DNA of 49,042 bases, from NCBI GenBank assembly GCA_964658445.1, contig CAZZZH010000003.1, positions 1 through 49,042 of the forward strand, read 5' to 3'. Both the position numbers and the translations under genes were made by a program. Shown piece after piece: positions 32,859-40,644 of this stretch (the first letter of the stretch is position 1; each line of letters opens with the position of its first letter). Under the pieces are notes generated by a model. It was not told the DNA's origin, made no database searches, and saw nothing but the letters and a program-made list of their open reading frames with translations. Origin of the DNA: Ilyomonas sp964658445. GTDB taxonomy: Bacteria > Bacteroidota > Bacteroidia > Chitinophagales > Chitinophagaceae.

Positions 32859-34367
32859 TTATTGCATGATTGCCAGCAGCTCTTCCACACACTTCCTGTC
32901 GTTGCTTAAACGTGGTATCTTGTGTTGCCCCCCCAGCTTGCCTTTACTTTTGAGCCATTGGCAAAAGAACTGTTTGGGTAAGCTATGAACAATCGGCATG
33001 CGGAGCGCTATGTCTTTGTGCCGCTTGGCTTCATAATCGCTGTTGATGCTCTTTAAAGCGCAGTCTAATTCGTAAGCAAATTGCTGGTTACTCTCCGGTG
33101 CCTTTTCAAACTCTACCAGCCATTCGTGAGTACCATTGCTGGTATTGGAAAAATAAAGCGGGGCAGCGGTATAATCGTTTACTATGGCGCCTGTTTTCTC
33201 GCAGGCAATGGCAATGGCTTTATCACTGTTTTCTACAATCACTTCTTCACCAAAGGCATTCATAAAATGGCGGATGCGACCGCTGACTTTAATGCGAAAC
33301 GGAAAGAGAGAAGTGAACTGTATTGTATCGCCCAACAGGTATCGCCACAAGCCACCGTTGGTAGAGATAACGGGTGCATAGTTTTTATTGAGTTCTACTT
33401 TATCTAAACCTATTGTCTTTGGGTTTTCTTTGCCATATTCTTCTACGGGCATGAATTCGTAGAAGATACCATGCTGCAAAAAGAGCGTCATACCATCATC
33501 GTAGGGACCGCACTGCGCGGCAATAAAACCTTCGCTGGCGTTATAGATTTCCACATACTGAACGCCTCTGCCCAGCAAGGTTTCAAACTGTTCTTTGTAG
33601 GGCACGAAGGATACACCGCCGTGCATATACAACTCTAAATTGGGCCAGACTTCTTTAAGCGTGCTTTTGCCCGTGATTTGTAAAATGCGCTTTACCAGAA
33701 TTAACGTCCATGTGGGCACACCCGAAAGAGAAGTGACATTCTCGGCAATGGTGTTTTGCGCCAGCGCTTCTATCTTTCCTTCCCATTCATCCATCAACGC
33801 GATAGACAGTTCGGGGGTGCGCAGCCACTGACCCCAGAAGGGTGTATTCTGCAGCAACACGGCGCTTAAATCGCCGTAATAGACTTCTTCGTTCAACTGG
33901 CTTACCTGGTGGCTGCCGCCGATGACTAGGGCTTTACCGGTAAGAAGGTCGCTTTCGGGATGATGGTTGTAATAAGCCGCCACTACATCTTTTGCCGCCT
34001 GGTAGTGGCATTCTTCCAGACTTTCTTCCGTGATGGGAATGAATTTGCTTCTCTCGCTGGTGGTACCGCTGCTTTTAGCAAACCAGTTTACCGGCGTATT
34101 CCACAACATGTTTTCCTCGCCGTGCATCAGTCGGGTTATATAGCCTTTTATATCATCATACTCGCTGATTGGTATGTGTTCTTTAAACGTGCGGATGCTG
34201 AAAATATCGTGAAACTTATGCTTTCGTCCGAAGCAGGTATATTGACCATGTGTAACCAACTCCTGTAATACCTGTCGCTGGGATGCAACGGGATCATTCA
34301 TCCAGTGCTCCATGCGGTTGTAGCGCAACCGGGCTATACGCGAGATGGCAGGACTTAACAGTTTCAT
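32859..34367 (-). CDS. GH3 family acyl-adenylate-forming protein
   Basis: The 502-residue protein matches the GH3 auxin-responsive promoter family, an acyl-adenylate/amido-synthetase fold. The ATP motif AKSSGTTSERSKFIPIT, the YxxSEG motif (YNASEGFIAAQ) and the YxLGD motif (RYLLGDTIQF) are all present. Plant members conjugate amino acids to auxin or jasmonate; the substrates of bacterial members, common in Bacteroidota, are unknown. Catalytic residues look intact. It converges with the amidase gene and has a 528-bp non-coding region upstream. Confidence 0.92.
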   Translation of the reverse strand: MKLLSPAISRIARLRYNRMEHWMNDPVASQRQVLQELVTHGQYTCFGRKHKFHDIFSIRTFKEHIPISEYDDIKGYITRLMHGEENMLWNTPVNWFAKSSGTTSERSKFIPITEESLEECHYQAAKDVVAAYYNHHPESDLLTGKALVIGGSHQVSQLNEEVYYGDLSAVLLQNTPFWGQWLRTPELSIALMDEWEGKIEALAQNTIAENVTSLSGVPTWTLILVKRILQITGKSTLKEVWPNLELYMHGGVSFVPYKEQFETLLGRGVQYVEIYNASEGFIAAQCGPYDDGMTLFLQHGIFYEFMPVEEYGKENPKTIGLDKVELNKNYAPVISTNGGLWRYLLGDTIQFTSLFPFRIKVSGRIRHFMNAFGEEVIVENSDKAIAIACEKTGAIVNDYTAAPLYFSNTSNGTHEWLVEFEKAPESNQQFAYELDCALKSINSDYEAKRHKDIALRMPIVHSLPKQFFCQWLKSKGKLGGQHKIPRLSNDRKCVEELLAIMQ

Positions 34368-34895
34368 AGTGCAGGCAAGTTATAAAATGATGTGTAAATA
34401 TGATAAAAAGATTTGAGATTTTAAACTGATTCTTGTCAGGAAAGCGGCTGTTTTTAGTGATCACGATTAGGTTAAGATTATTTCTTTGTAATAATCCATT
34501 GATTCCTTATTATGGGAAGGTGTCTTACTGTATGGAGAAGTGCGGATATAAGACGTTCACTGGTCGGGTTTGCCCCGAACTAAATACGGCTTAAACCCGA
34601 ATAAAGGTCAGTATAAGGTCTCTATAATGTCGGTATAAGGTCTCTGTAAGGTCTGGAAAATGTGCAGGTGAAATTGTGGTGCAGCTCCTTTGCTGAAGGG
34701 GTAGATAAAGTGTTTCTGCCGGACGAGTGTAAGATAATAAACCTGCCGTTACTAACAAAGAAAAAAGATAAGAGAGGGAACAGCCATACGCGCAGTGCAG
34801 ACAGCTTTATAATTCGGTATCAAGCTAAAGTGAGTGGGAATAAGCAGTGTGGGTAAGCAAGATTAATGAATCAAAAATGACCTATGGTCAACGCT
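34368..34895. other. Non-coding stretch with 11-bp tandem repeats
   Basis: No convincing gene. A 64-codon frame at 34662-34856 has no recognisable motif. The stretch contains a tandem 11-bp repeat at about 34607-34661 and AT-rich flanks. It lies upstream of the minus-strand GH3 gene and downstream of the DUF72 gene on the same strand. Confidence 0.5.
34607..34661. repeat. 11-bp degenerate tandem repeat
   Basis: Five consecutive 11-mers: GTCAGTATAAG, GTCTCTATAAT, GTCGGTATAAG, GTCTCTGTAAG and GTCTGGAAAAT. All start GTC and most end TAAG or similar; odd and even units alternate between GTCNGTATAAG and GTCTCTNTAAN. The period is about one helical turn, so the sites would face the same side of the DNA. 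Confidence 0.75.
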
Positions 34896-35648
34896 TTATG
34901 ATAGCACATAACGATTCAACGTTTGCAAATTTCTAATGGCAGAGCCCATAGTATTATTGAAATACGTGAACACGGTCTTTTTTTCGCTTAACCATGTTTT
35001 TATATACCCGGCATATCTTTTTAAAACCGCATCTGAATAATCGCCGCGGTATCTAGACTCAGGACCGTGAAAGCGTAAATAAATAAAATCGCCGGTTGTT
35101 TCATCTAAAGGGGTAGCCGATGCAGGTATATCCTGAACAACCAAGCTTACATTAAATTCCCGGAGCAATTCGTAAACCTCACGCTCATAAAAGGATGAAT
35201 TTCTAAACTCCATCGCTATTCTCCATGGATTGCTTTGTGTTGCTTCGCCAAGAGCTTCTAACAATTGTTGCAACTCATTCAGCTTTTCGATCTTTAGGGA
35301 TGGCGGAAACTGCGCCAGCAAACAGCCTTTTTTATTACCGATATTGTTTACTGCTCTAACAAAATCATCCACATCTTTTACTGCGAAGTTTAACCCTTTT
35401 ACATGGGTTATTGCTTTTGAAACTTTAAACGTAAAGCGGAAATGATCCGGAACACTTTCGCGCCATTTACTGATGGTGGAACTCCGGGGCAGTTTGTAAA
35501 AGATACTGTTTACTTCCACACTATTGAACAAAGATGAATAATAATGCAACCGGCTCTTGTCGTGAAACCCGGGAGGGAATGCAGATTTAGGCACTGGAAG
35601 TACTACGCCGCTGGTACCTGAATAAAATGGTGTGTCGTTTGCCTGCAT
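34896..35648 (-). CDS. DUF72 domain protein
   Basis: The 250-residue soluble protein is a TIM-barrel-like DUF72 (YecE-like) family member. FYSGTSGVVLPVPKSAFPPG is the first block, and SSLFNSVEVNSIFYKLP and FRFTFKVSKAITHVKGL are classic, as are MEFRNSSFYEREVYELL and DFIYLRFHGPESRYRGDYSD. The function of the family is not established. The start at 35648 gives a normal family N terminus. It stands alone, upstream of a degenerate region. Confidence 0.9.
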   Translation of the reverse strand: MQANDTPFYSGTSGVVLPVPKSAFPPGFHDKSRLHYYSSLFNSVEVNSIFYKLPRSSTISKWRESVPDHFRFTFKVSKAITHVKGLNFAVKDVDDFVRAVNNIGNKKGCLLAQFPPSLKIEKLNELQQLLEALGEATQSNPWRIAMEFRNSSFYEREVYELLREFNVSLVVQDIPASATPLDETTGDFIYLRFHGPESRYRGDYSDAVLKRYAGYIKTWLSEKKTVFTYFNNTMGSAIRNLQTLNRYVLS

Positions 35649-36029
35649 TGCCGCAAATATAGATGTTGTAGGTTCTGAATGAGGGCGTAGATATTATGTG
35701 AGTTATATGATAAAGGTCTAAAAGGCAAGACGTCTTTTCCTTTTTTCGTTTTTGCTATATCTTTCTTCCATTGCTTCCCTGCTGGCTGCGATATATGGTG
35801 TGATAGAAGAAGATGTGGTCCATAACTGCATGGGAGGCTGAGTGAATGAGTACAAAGTTGAGTGATGCATCTTTGTTGTTGATAAGCTGGGAAAGTGCAA
35901 TGTCTCATCGCCATGACACAAAGCCATTGATGAAGACATTGCGAAGAAGAAAGCATTATGGAAAGATGCCTGGTCTGACACTGCTCCCATTTCTTTCATA
36001 TTTTCAGTGCTTTAGTAAATAAAATTATT
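35649..36029. other. Apparently decayed sequence between DUF72 and lipoprotein paralogues
   Basis: No intact gene. One plus-strand frame ending at TAG 36013 reads protein-like at its end (AIDEDIAKKKALWKDAWSDT) but has three in-frame TGA codons (35839, 35863, 35914). Minus-strand frames of 93-117 codons overlap it and look like shadows. It may be an old gene remnant in the same accessory patch. Confidence 0.3.
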
Positions 36030-36563
36030 GTGGTGAGAAGGCGATCCATTTTTATTTCAGGTGTTAAAATAAGCTTATTGATAGTAATACTCTGTGGTGG
36101 ATGTTTTCATTCAAACAAACAGGCTAAAGAGAAAATTAAATTCTATCACCGGGATATGGGTGGCATTAATGGTTATGATACCTACTTTGATAACTTTAAG
36201 ATAACCAACTATACAAACAAGTCGGTTCTAGCTTCTGACTTGTTCTCCTTTGCAATGAAATATATTGATACGGTTCATGCTGATAGACCAGTAAGTCATG
36301 TGTTCTTTACAGGAGAAAAACCTTCTCAAAATTTACCTAAACCTTCTGAAGATTATTTTGACAAAGCAAGAAAACAAGCTTTGTTGTGGTTTACTTTCAA
36401 CAATAATTTTCCGCAAAACAAAGGAAAAAGAATTGTGGAATTAAGTGATTTAACGGTGTGGAAAAATAGAGATTCAAAATCATATGACTATAGTGTTCCT
36501 TCTCAGAAAAGAATTATAGACTCAATTCTTAATTCAAAAGAACCTTTCGATAACGATTTTTAA
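36030..36563 (+). CDS. Putative lipoprotein, paralogue 1
   Basis: The 177-residue product starts at GTG 36030 and has a lipoprotein-like signal ending ILCGGC (Cys about 25). The mature part is soluble and unknown: KIKFYHRDMGGINGYDTY, SDLFSFAMKYIDTVH, and the shared end IDSILNSKEPFDNDF. It is about half identical to the next gene along its whole length, so the two are a tandem duplication. I do not recognise the family. The link to the RHS-like remnant downstream suggests an immunity or surface-accessory role (inference). Confidence 0.7.
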   Translation: MVRRRSIFISGVKISLLIVILCGGCFHSNKQAKEKIKFYHRDMGGINGYDTYFDNFKITNYTNKSVLASDLFSFAMKYIDTVHADRPVSHVFFTGEKPSQNLPKPSEDYFDKARKQALLWFTFNNNFPQNKGKRIVELSDLTVWKNRDSKSYDYSVPSQKRIIDSILNSKEPFDNDF

Positions 36564-36646
36564 TAGCGATTTTGATTGTGCAATTGTTTTTTAAATATAA
36601 AATACGAATAAAAATACATGAATGCAAACAATGAAGAGTTGAAATT

Positions 36647-37183
36647 ATGAACGCAAATTTGACAAAGCATTCAATATTGTCAAGGATAGTATTTTTTCTA
36701 ACAGTATGCNNNNNNNNNNGATGTCTTGCTTCCAATAAGCGAGCAAATGAAAAAATTGAATTCTATTACAGAAACGAGGGCGGCATTAATAATTATTACA
36801 CTTATACGGATCATTTTAAAATAAAAAACTACTCAAACAAATCAATCTCAGCTTCTGAGTTATTTGCTTTTGCTAAAAATTATGTTGATACTGTTCATTT
36901 AGATAAGCCAGTAAGTATTGTAACATTTGCGGGAGAAACTTTGTCAGACAAATTATCTAAACCAACGGATGACTATTTTAATAAAGAAAGAAGGCGTTCT
37001 ATATTATGGTTTGGTTTCGATAATGGCTTTCCAAGTAATAAAGGAAAAATGAAAATAGAAATAAGCGATTTGGTGGTATGGAAAGATGGACAGTCTAAAT
37101 TATATAAGTACAGTGTTTCTTCTGGAAAAAGAGTTATAGATTCTATCTTGAATTCGAAAGAACCCTTTGATAATGGGTTTTGA
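36647..37183 (+). CDS. Putative lipoprotein, paralogue 2, with assembly gap in signal
   Basis: About 178 codons including four lost in a 10-N gap. The signal region is RIVFFLTVC before the gap and CLASNKRANEKI after it, matching ILCGGCFHSNKQAKEKI in paralogue 1. The mature part parallels that gene: KIEFYYRNEGGINNYYTY, SELFAFAKNYVDTVH, and the end IDSILNSKEPFDNGF. The reading frame is kept across the gap, and the missing piece may be only about 4 bases if a C-G-G-C lipobox stood here. The gene lies 84 bp after paralogue 1 and just before the RHS-like remnant. Confidence 0.7.
   Translation: MNANLTKHSILSRIVFFLTVCXXXXCLASNKRANEKIEFYYRNEGGINNYYTYTDHFKIKNYSNKSISASELFAFAKNYVDTVHLDKPVSIVTFAGETLSDKLSKPTDDYFNKERRRSILWFGFDNGFPSNKGKMKIEISDLVVWKDGQSKLYKYSVSSGKRVIDSILNSKEPFDNGF
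36710..36719. other. Assembly gap (10 N)
   Basis: Exactly 10 N within the signal-peptide codons of paralogue 2. Frame is preserved across it. Confidence 0.95.
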
Positions 37184-37323
37184 TTGACAACACAATCGTT
37201 AAACCGAATATCAGCATGAAAGGCCACGTGTATGTATGGGTGAGCAATGAAAGCGCAATGAATGTGTATTTCGATGACATCTCCTTTGTGCATTACAAAG
37301 GAGAATTATTGAGCAATACTTAA
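37184..37323 (+). pseudogene. Remnant of an RHS-repeat-type protein
   Basis: A frame ending at TAA 37321-37323 encodes a short C-terminal-looking piece: MKGHVYVWVSNESAMNVYF and then DDISFVHYKGELLSNT. In Bacteroidota RHS proteins the segment VYVYVSNES..VYFDNL..TH..G precedes the RHS-associated core (EETHYYPFG). Here it stops exactly before that core, and there is no upstream body, so only a fragment is left. No start codon with a signal is evident. Confidence 0.6.
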
Positions 37324-37602
37324 CTCTTACAATAAAGTGTATCCTACTTTTTACGGTAGAGTCTCATTTTGCAATATCGGATTCCGCACAAAGCTCTCGT
37401 GAGAGTGATTTATTGTAGACAATGACGAGGGCAATTGCGGAATGACGACTGGATAAAGTCCTTGTGAAATTGATTTGTTATGAATATCGTGGAAGGCAAT
37501 TGTGGAATGACGACGATTCTTTCCAAATTGATACCTGCTCATTTTACGCCTTGGAAGACTTTTTATACATTTACCTATAATTATTAACCTCAAGCAAAAG
37601 TT
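37324..37602. other. Non-coding stretch with a 20-nt direct repeat
   Basis: No gene seen. GGCAATTGNGGAATGACGAC occurs twice in direct orientation (37430-37449 and 37495-37514), 65 bp apart. It separates the RHS remnant from the CD225 gene. Confidence 0.45.
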
Positions 37603-37923
37603 ATGGAACCAACCAACTATGGACAACAAAGTCCTATTCAACCACCACCACCTAAGAACTGGTTAGTCGAGTCTATTTTAGTTACATTATTTTGTTGTCT
37701 GCCATTTGGTATAGCCGGTATTGTATTCGCGGCACAGGTGAGCAGTAAGTATTCTGTCGGCGATTATGAAGGTGCCTTACAGGCATCGAGAGAAGCCGGC
37801 AAGTGGACGAAGATTGGCTTCTTTATCGGTCTTGGTGTGGTTGTTCTTTATGTTATTGCCATAGCCTTTTTTGGCGTTAGTGGTTTCTGGGCAGCCTCCC
37901 ATCATTCTTACAACAGTTATTAA
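37603..37923 (+). CDS. CD225/dispanin family membrane protein
   Basis: The 106-residue protein has a Pro/Gln-rich start, then two membrane segments (about 24-46 and 70-95). The CD225 signature is clear: NWLVESILVTLFCCLPFGIAGIVFA (in part LFCCLPFGIAGIVFA), AAQVSSKYSVGDYEGALQAS and ASREAGKWTKIGF. Function in bacteria is unknown. Its TAA overlaps an ATG (TAATG at 37921-37925) that opens the DUF2752 frame, which indicates translational coupling. Confidence 0.85.
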   Translation: MEPTNYGQQSPIQPPPPKNWLVESILVTLFCCLPFGIAGIVFAAQVSSKYSVGDYEGALQASREAGKWTKIGFFIGLGVVVLYVIAIAFFGVSGFWAASHHSYNSY

Positions 37924-37960
37924 TGAACCGTTCGTTACGAATGGTATCTTTTATCTTCAG

Positions 37961-38335
37961 ATGCATAGCCATACTGTTGTAGTATGGCTATATTTTTCTT
38001 TTGATGCCGCTACATCTGCTATTTTTCCTCAGTGCCCGTTTCATACACTTACGCACTTATACTGCCCGGGCTGCGGTTCGCAACGTAGTCTTTCTGCATT
38101 GTTGCATGGCGATGTTCGTAAAGCACTTTCTTACAATTGCCTGTTTGTTGCGAGCTTGCCGTTGGTTGTTTACTCAGCGATTATTTACTGTATTAATACA
38201 TTTAAGCAAAGAGCTATCCGGCAAAAGCTGGTGCATTCGCCCCTGTTTATAAAAGTCTGCTTATGGACAGTGGTTGCTTTTTTTATTCTCCGTAATATTC
38301 CGTTGACTGTTTTTACGTTTTTACGGCCGGAATGA
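37961..38335 (+). CDS. DUF2752 membrane protein, probably frameshifted near its start
   Basis: The 124-residue frame has the DUF2752 core: FPQCPFHTLTHLYCPGCGSQRSL (in part CPFHTLTHLYCPGCGSQR) and ALLHGDVRKALSYN, then membrane helices. The N-terminal helix is unusually short here. An ATG at 37923, coupled to the CD225 stop by TAATG, opens another frame (MNRSLRMVSFIFRCIAILL) that reads like the missing first half and ends at TAG 37980. One base missing at about 37974-37980 would join both into a normal protein of about 137 residues. Function is unknown. Confidence 0.7.
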   Translation: MHSHTVVVWLYFSFDAATSAIFPQCPFHTLTHLYCPGCGSQRSLSALLHGDVRKALSYNCLFVASLPLVVYSAIIYCINTFKQRAIRQKLVHSPLFIKVCLWTVVAFFILRNIPLTVFTFLRPE

Positions 38336-38522
38336 TTGTTTGTTTGCTTACGACAACAAAAAATTAACAACCAAATTTTTGTTCACTATCAATGGCTTAT
38401 AAAAGCCTGCAAAAAAATTTTTACTTGTTTTCTTGTATCTTGAGCCTGATTCCGTTACCTTCGCCACCCATTTTAAAAAGCCACCGGGATAGCGGCGGTT
38501 TCATCTAAACAAATCGTACAAA

Positions 38523-38966
38523 ATGAGTAAATTACATTTCACCACCAAACACGCGAACGCGGCTACCGTTACGCACAACTGGTATGTTGTGGACGGCACT
38601 AATCAAACCGTTGGTCGTATGTGCGCACAGATTGCTGCCATACTGCGCGGCAAAAACAAAGCTTATTATACGCCACACGTTGATTGCGGCGACTACATCA
38701 TCGTTATTAATGCCGACAAGGTTACTTTCACCGGCAATAAACTGGAAGACAAACAGTACATTAACTATTCTGGTTATCCAGGTGGTAAAAAAGAAGAGGC
38801 TGCTAAAGATTTGCTTCGTCGTCGCCCGGAAGTGATAGTAGAAAGAGCCGTGAAAGGTATGCTACCAAAGAACCGTTTGGGCAGAAAGATGATCGGTAAA
38901 TTATTTGTGTATGCCAGTGCTACGCATCCGCACACGGCACAGCAACCCAAAGAATTAAAATTCTAA
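38523..38966 (+). CDS. rplM: 50S ribosomal protein L13
   Basis: The 147-residue product is L13, an early-assembly 50S protein. WYVVDGTNQTVGRMCAQIAAIL and GDYIIVINADKVTFTGNK (in part) are family blocks, as are AVKGMLPKNRLGRKM and LFVYASATHPHTAQQP. It leads the rplM-rpsI pair, 61 bp ahead of rpsI. An AT-rich 187-bp leader precedes it. Confidence 0.97.
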   Translation: MSKLHFTTKHANAATVTHNWYVVDGTNQTVGRMCAQIAAILRGKNKAYYTPHVDCGDYIIVINADKVTFTGNKLEDKQYINYSGYPGGKKEEAAKDLLRRRPEVIVERAVKGMLPKNRLGRKMIGKLFVYASATHPHTAQQPKELKF

Positions 38967-39027
38967 AAGCCTCGAAACCTCTGCGAGGGAAACAACACAA
39001 CAATCAATTAGCTAAAAGCTATTACAA

Positions 39028-39417
39028 ATGGAAAAACAAAAAAATGCTGTTGGTCGCCGTAAAGAAGCTGTAACCCGCGTATTCCTTGTACGTGGTGAAG
39101 GAAAAATAACGGTGAACGATAAAGATTATAAAACGTATTTCGCTTTGCCATACCTGCAAAACCAGGTAGAAGCGCCTTTACAAACAGTTGAGTCGCTGGA
39201 CAAGTTTGACATTAAAATCAATGCGCAAGGCGGCGGCTTGAAAGGCCAGGCAGAAGCAGCCAAGTTAGGTATCGCACGTGCGTTGCTTGAAGTGAATGCT
39301 GAGTATCGCCCGGCGTTGAAAGAAGCCGGTCATCTGAAGCGTGATCCGCGTAGTGTAGAACGTAAGAAATTTGGTCACAAAAAGGCGCGCCGCAGCTTCC
39401 AGTTCAGCAAGCGTTAA
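39028..39417 (+). CDS. rpsI: 30S ribosomal protein S9
   Basis: The 129-residue product is S9, whose C-terminal tail reaches the P-site tRNA. NAVGRRKEAVTRVFLVRGEGKITVN (in part RRKEAVTRVFLVRGEG) opens it, and GLKGQAEAAKLGIARALLE is typical. The end KKFGHKKARRSFQFSKR has the required basic tail ending KR. It is cotranscribed with rplM, as in most bacteria. Confidence 0.97.
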   Translation: MEKQKNAVGRRKEAVTRVFLVRGEGKITVNDKDYKTYFALPYLQNQVEAPLQTVESLDKFDIKINAQGGGLKGQAEAAKLGIARALLEVNAEYRPALKEAGHLKRDPRSVERKKFGHKKARRSFQFSKR

Positions 39418-39426
39418 TCTAAAAGA

Positions 39427-39482
39427 TTCAAGACGAAAGCTGCAAGTGAGGAGAGTAAACATCTTGCGGCTTGCAGTTTGAA
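39427..39482. repeat. Imperfect inverted repeat between rpsI and rpsB
   Basis: A 20-nt arm (39427-39446) matches the reverse complement of 39463-39482 at about 15 of 20 positions. The hairpin follows the rpsI stop closely and lacks a T-run, so it may be a processing or weak termination site. Confidence 0.4.
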
Positions 39483-39523
39483 ACCTGAAGCTAAATACAA
39501 TCACAATCTAATCAAACAATACA

Positions 39524-40438
39524 ATGGAACAAACTCCTTCTTTACAGCAACAACTGCTTGATGCCGGTGTTCATTTTGGTCACCTGCGTAAGAAGTGGAA
39601 TCCGAAGATGCTGCCTTATATTTTTGCAGAAAAAAAAGGCATTCATATCATTGACCTGAACAAAACCGTAGACCACTTGCAGGAGACTGCCGCTGCTATG
39701 AAACAGATAGCCAAGAGCGGTAAAAAAATAATGTTTGTTGCTACCAAGAAGCAGGCAAAAGAAATAGTAAGCGAATGCGCCAAGCGTGTAAGTATGCCAT
39801 ATGCAACCGAGCGTTGGCTAGGCGGTATGCTTACCAACTTTAACACCGTTCGCAAGAGCGTGAAGAAGATGCAGAGCATTGAAAAATTACTGGGTGAGGG
39901 CACGGCTGAAAATTTAACCAAGAAAGAGAAACTGACTTTGAGCCGCGATAAAGAGAAAATGGAAAAAGTACTCGGCGGTATTGCACAGTTAAGCCGTTTA
40001 CCTGCAGCCCTTTTCTTAGTTGATATTGGGCACGAACACATTGCATTGGCAGAAGCCAAACGTCTTGGCATTACTACATTTGGAATGGTAGATACCAACA
40101 GCGATCCAAATAAAGTAGACTATGCCATCCCTGCTAATGATGATGCTACCAAGTCAATTGCTATTATTACAAACTATATTACGGCTGCCATTGCTGAAGG
40201 CTTGCAGGAACGCCAGCAGGCTAAAGATGATGAAGTAGAAGAAGTAGATAACGAAGCCGAGAAGAAAGCTGCCCGTTTGCAAGCTGAAGCTGAAGCCGAA
40301 GGTGGTCGCGGACGTGGTCGTGGCGACAGAGGCGCAGCGCAAGGACAAGGTGGCGGACAGCCGAAACGCAGAGTGCCCGGTGGTGCTTCGCGCAGACCGG
40401 CTGGCGGCGGCACCGGACCTGGCGGCGGACGCAGATAA
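39524..40438 (+). CDS. rpsB: 30S ribosomal protein S2 with Gly/Arg-rich tail
   Basis: The 304-residue protein carries a normal S2 core (LLDAGVHFGHLRKKWNPKM, RWLGGMLTNFNTVRKSV, DIGHEHIALAEAKRLGI) up to about residue 225. The C terminus is extended by about 75 residues: an acidic helix (DDEVEEVDNEAEKKAARLQ) and then a Gly/Arg-rich part (GGRGRGRGDRG, PGGASRRPAGGG, ending GGGRR). E. coli S2 has 241 residues. The tail is low complexity and may bind RNA or be modified. Two hairpins lie between this gene and tsf. Confidence 0.96.
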   Translation: MEQTPSLQQQLLDAGVHFGHLRKKWNPKMLPYIFAEKKGIHIIDLNKTVDHLQETAAAMKQIAKSGKKIMFVATKKQAKEIVSECAKRVSMPYATERWLGGMLTNFNTVRKSVKKMQSIEKLLGEGTAENLTKKEKLTLSRDKEKMEKVLGGIAQLSRLPAALFLVDIGHEHIALAEAKRLGITTFGMVDTNSDPNKVDYAIPANDDATKSIAIITNYITAAIAEGLQERQQAKDDEVEEVDNEAEKKAARLQAEAEAEGGRGRGRGDRGAAQGQGGGQPKRRVPGGASRRPAGGGTGPGGGRR

Positions 40439-40521
40439 TTTTTTTGATTGGATAGTTAAGGACTGGTAGTAAAATACCGTCCGGTATAAAATTATCCATC
40501 ACCAACGAAATACATAACCAA

Positions 40522-40553
40522 ACACATCCCAACTGCAAATAGTTGGGTTGTGT
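40522..40553 (+). terminator. Hairpin after rpsB, possible attenuator
   Basis: A stem of ACACA-t-CCCAACT and AGTTGGG-t-TGTGT (12 bp with one mismatch) encloses GCAAAT. It is followed by ATTTAAG rather than a clean T-run. A second hairpin, TGCCCC...GGGGCA at 40569-40589, lies just downstream, before tsf. Confidence 0.5.
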
Positions 40554-40644
40554 ATTTAAGAAATAAGCTGCCCCATTTTACCCGGGGCAAATCATATAAA
40601 TTGCTTTTTAAAAATGCCTTTGGAAAGGGCTTAATTTACATTTT

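Noticed and set aside
34662..34856. 64-codon frame in the region with 11-bp repeats
   Set aside because: No recognisable motif, no promoter and no neighbour support.
35603..35999. Minus-strand frames of 93-117 codons next to DUF72
   Set aside because: They overlap each other and the DUF72 start, and the composition is His/Ser/Leu noise; no support for a gene.
37961..38000. Programmed -1 frameshift in the DUF2752 gene
   Set aside because: No X-XXY-YYZ slippery site or downstream structure is evident; a missing base in sequence or a mutation is simpler.
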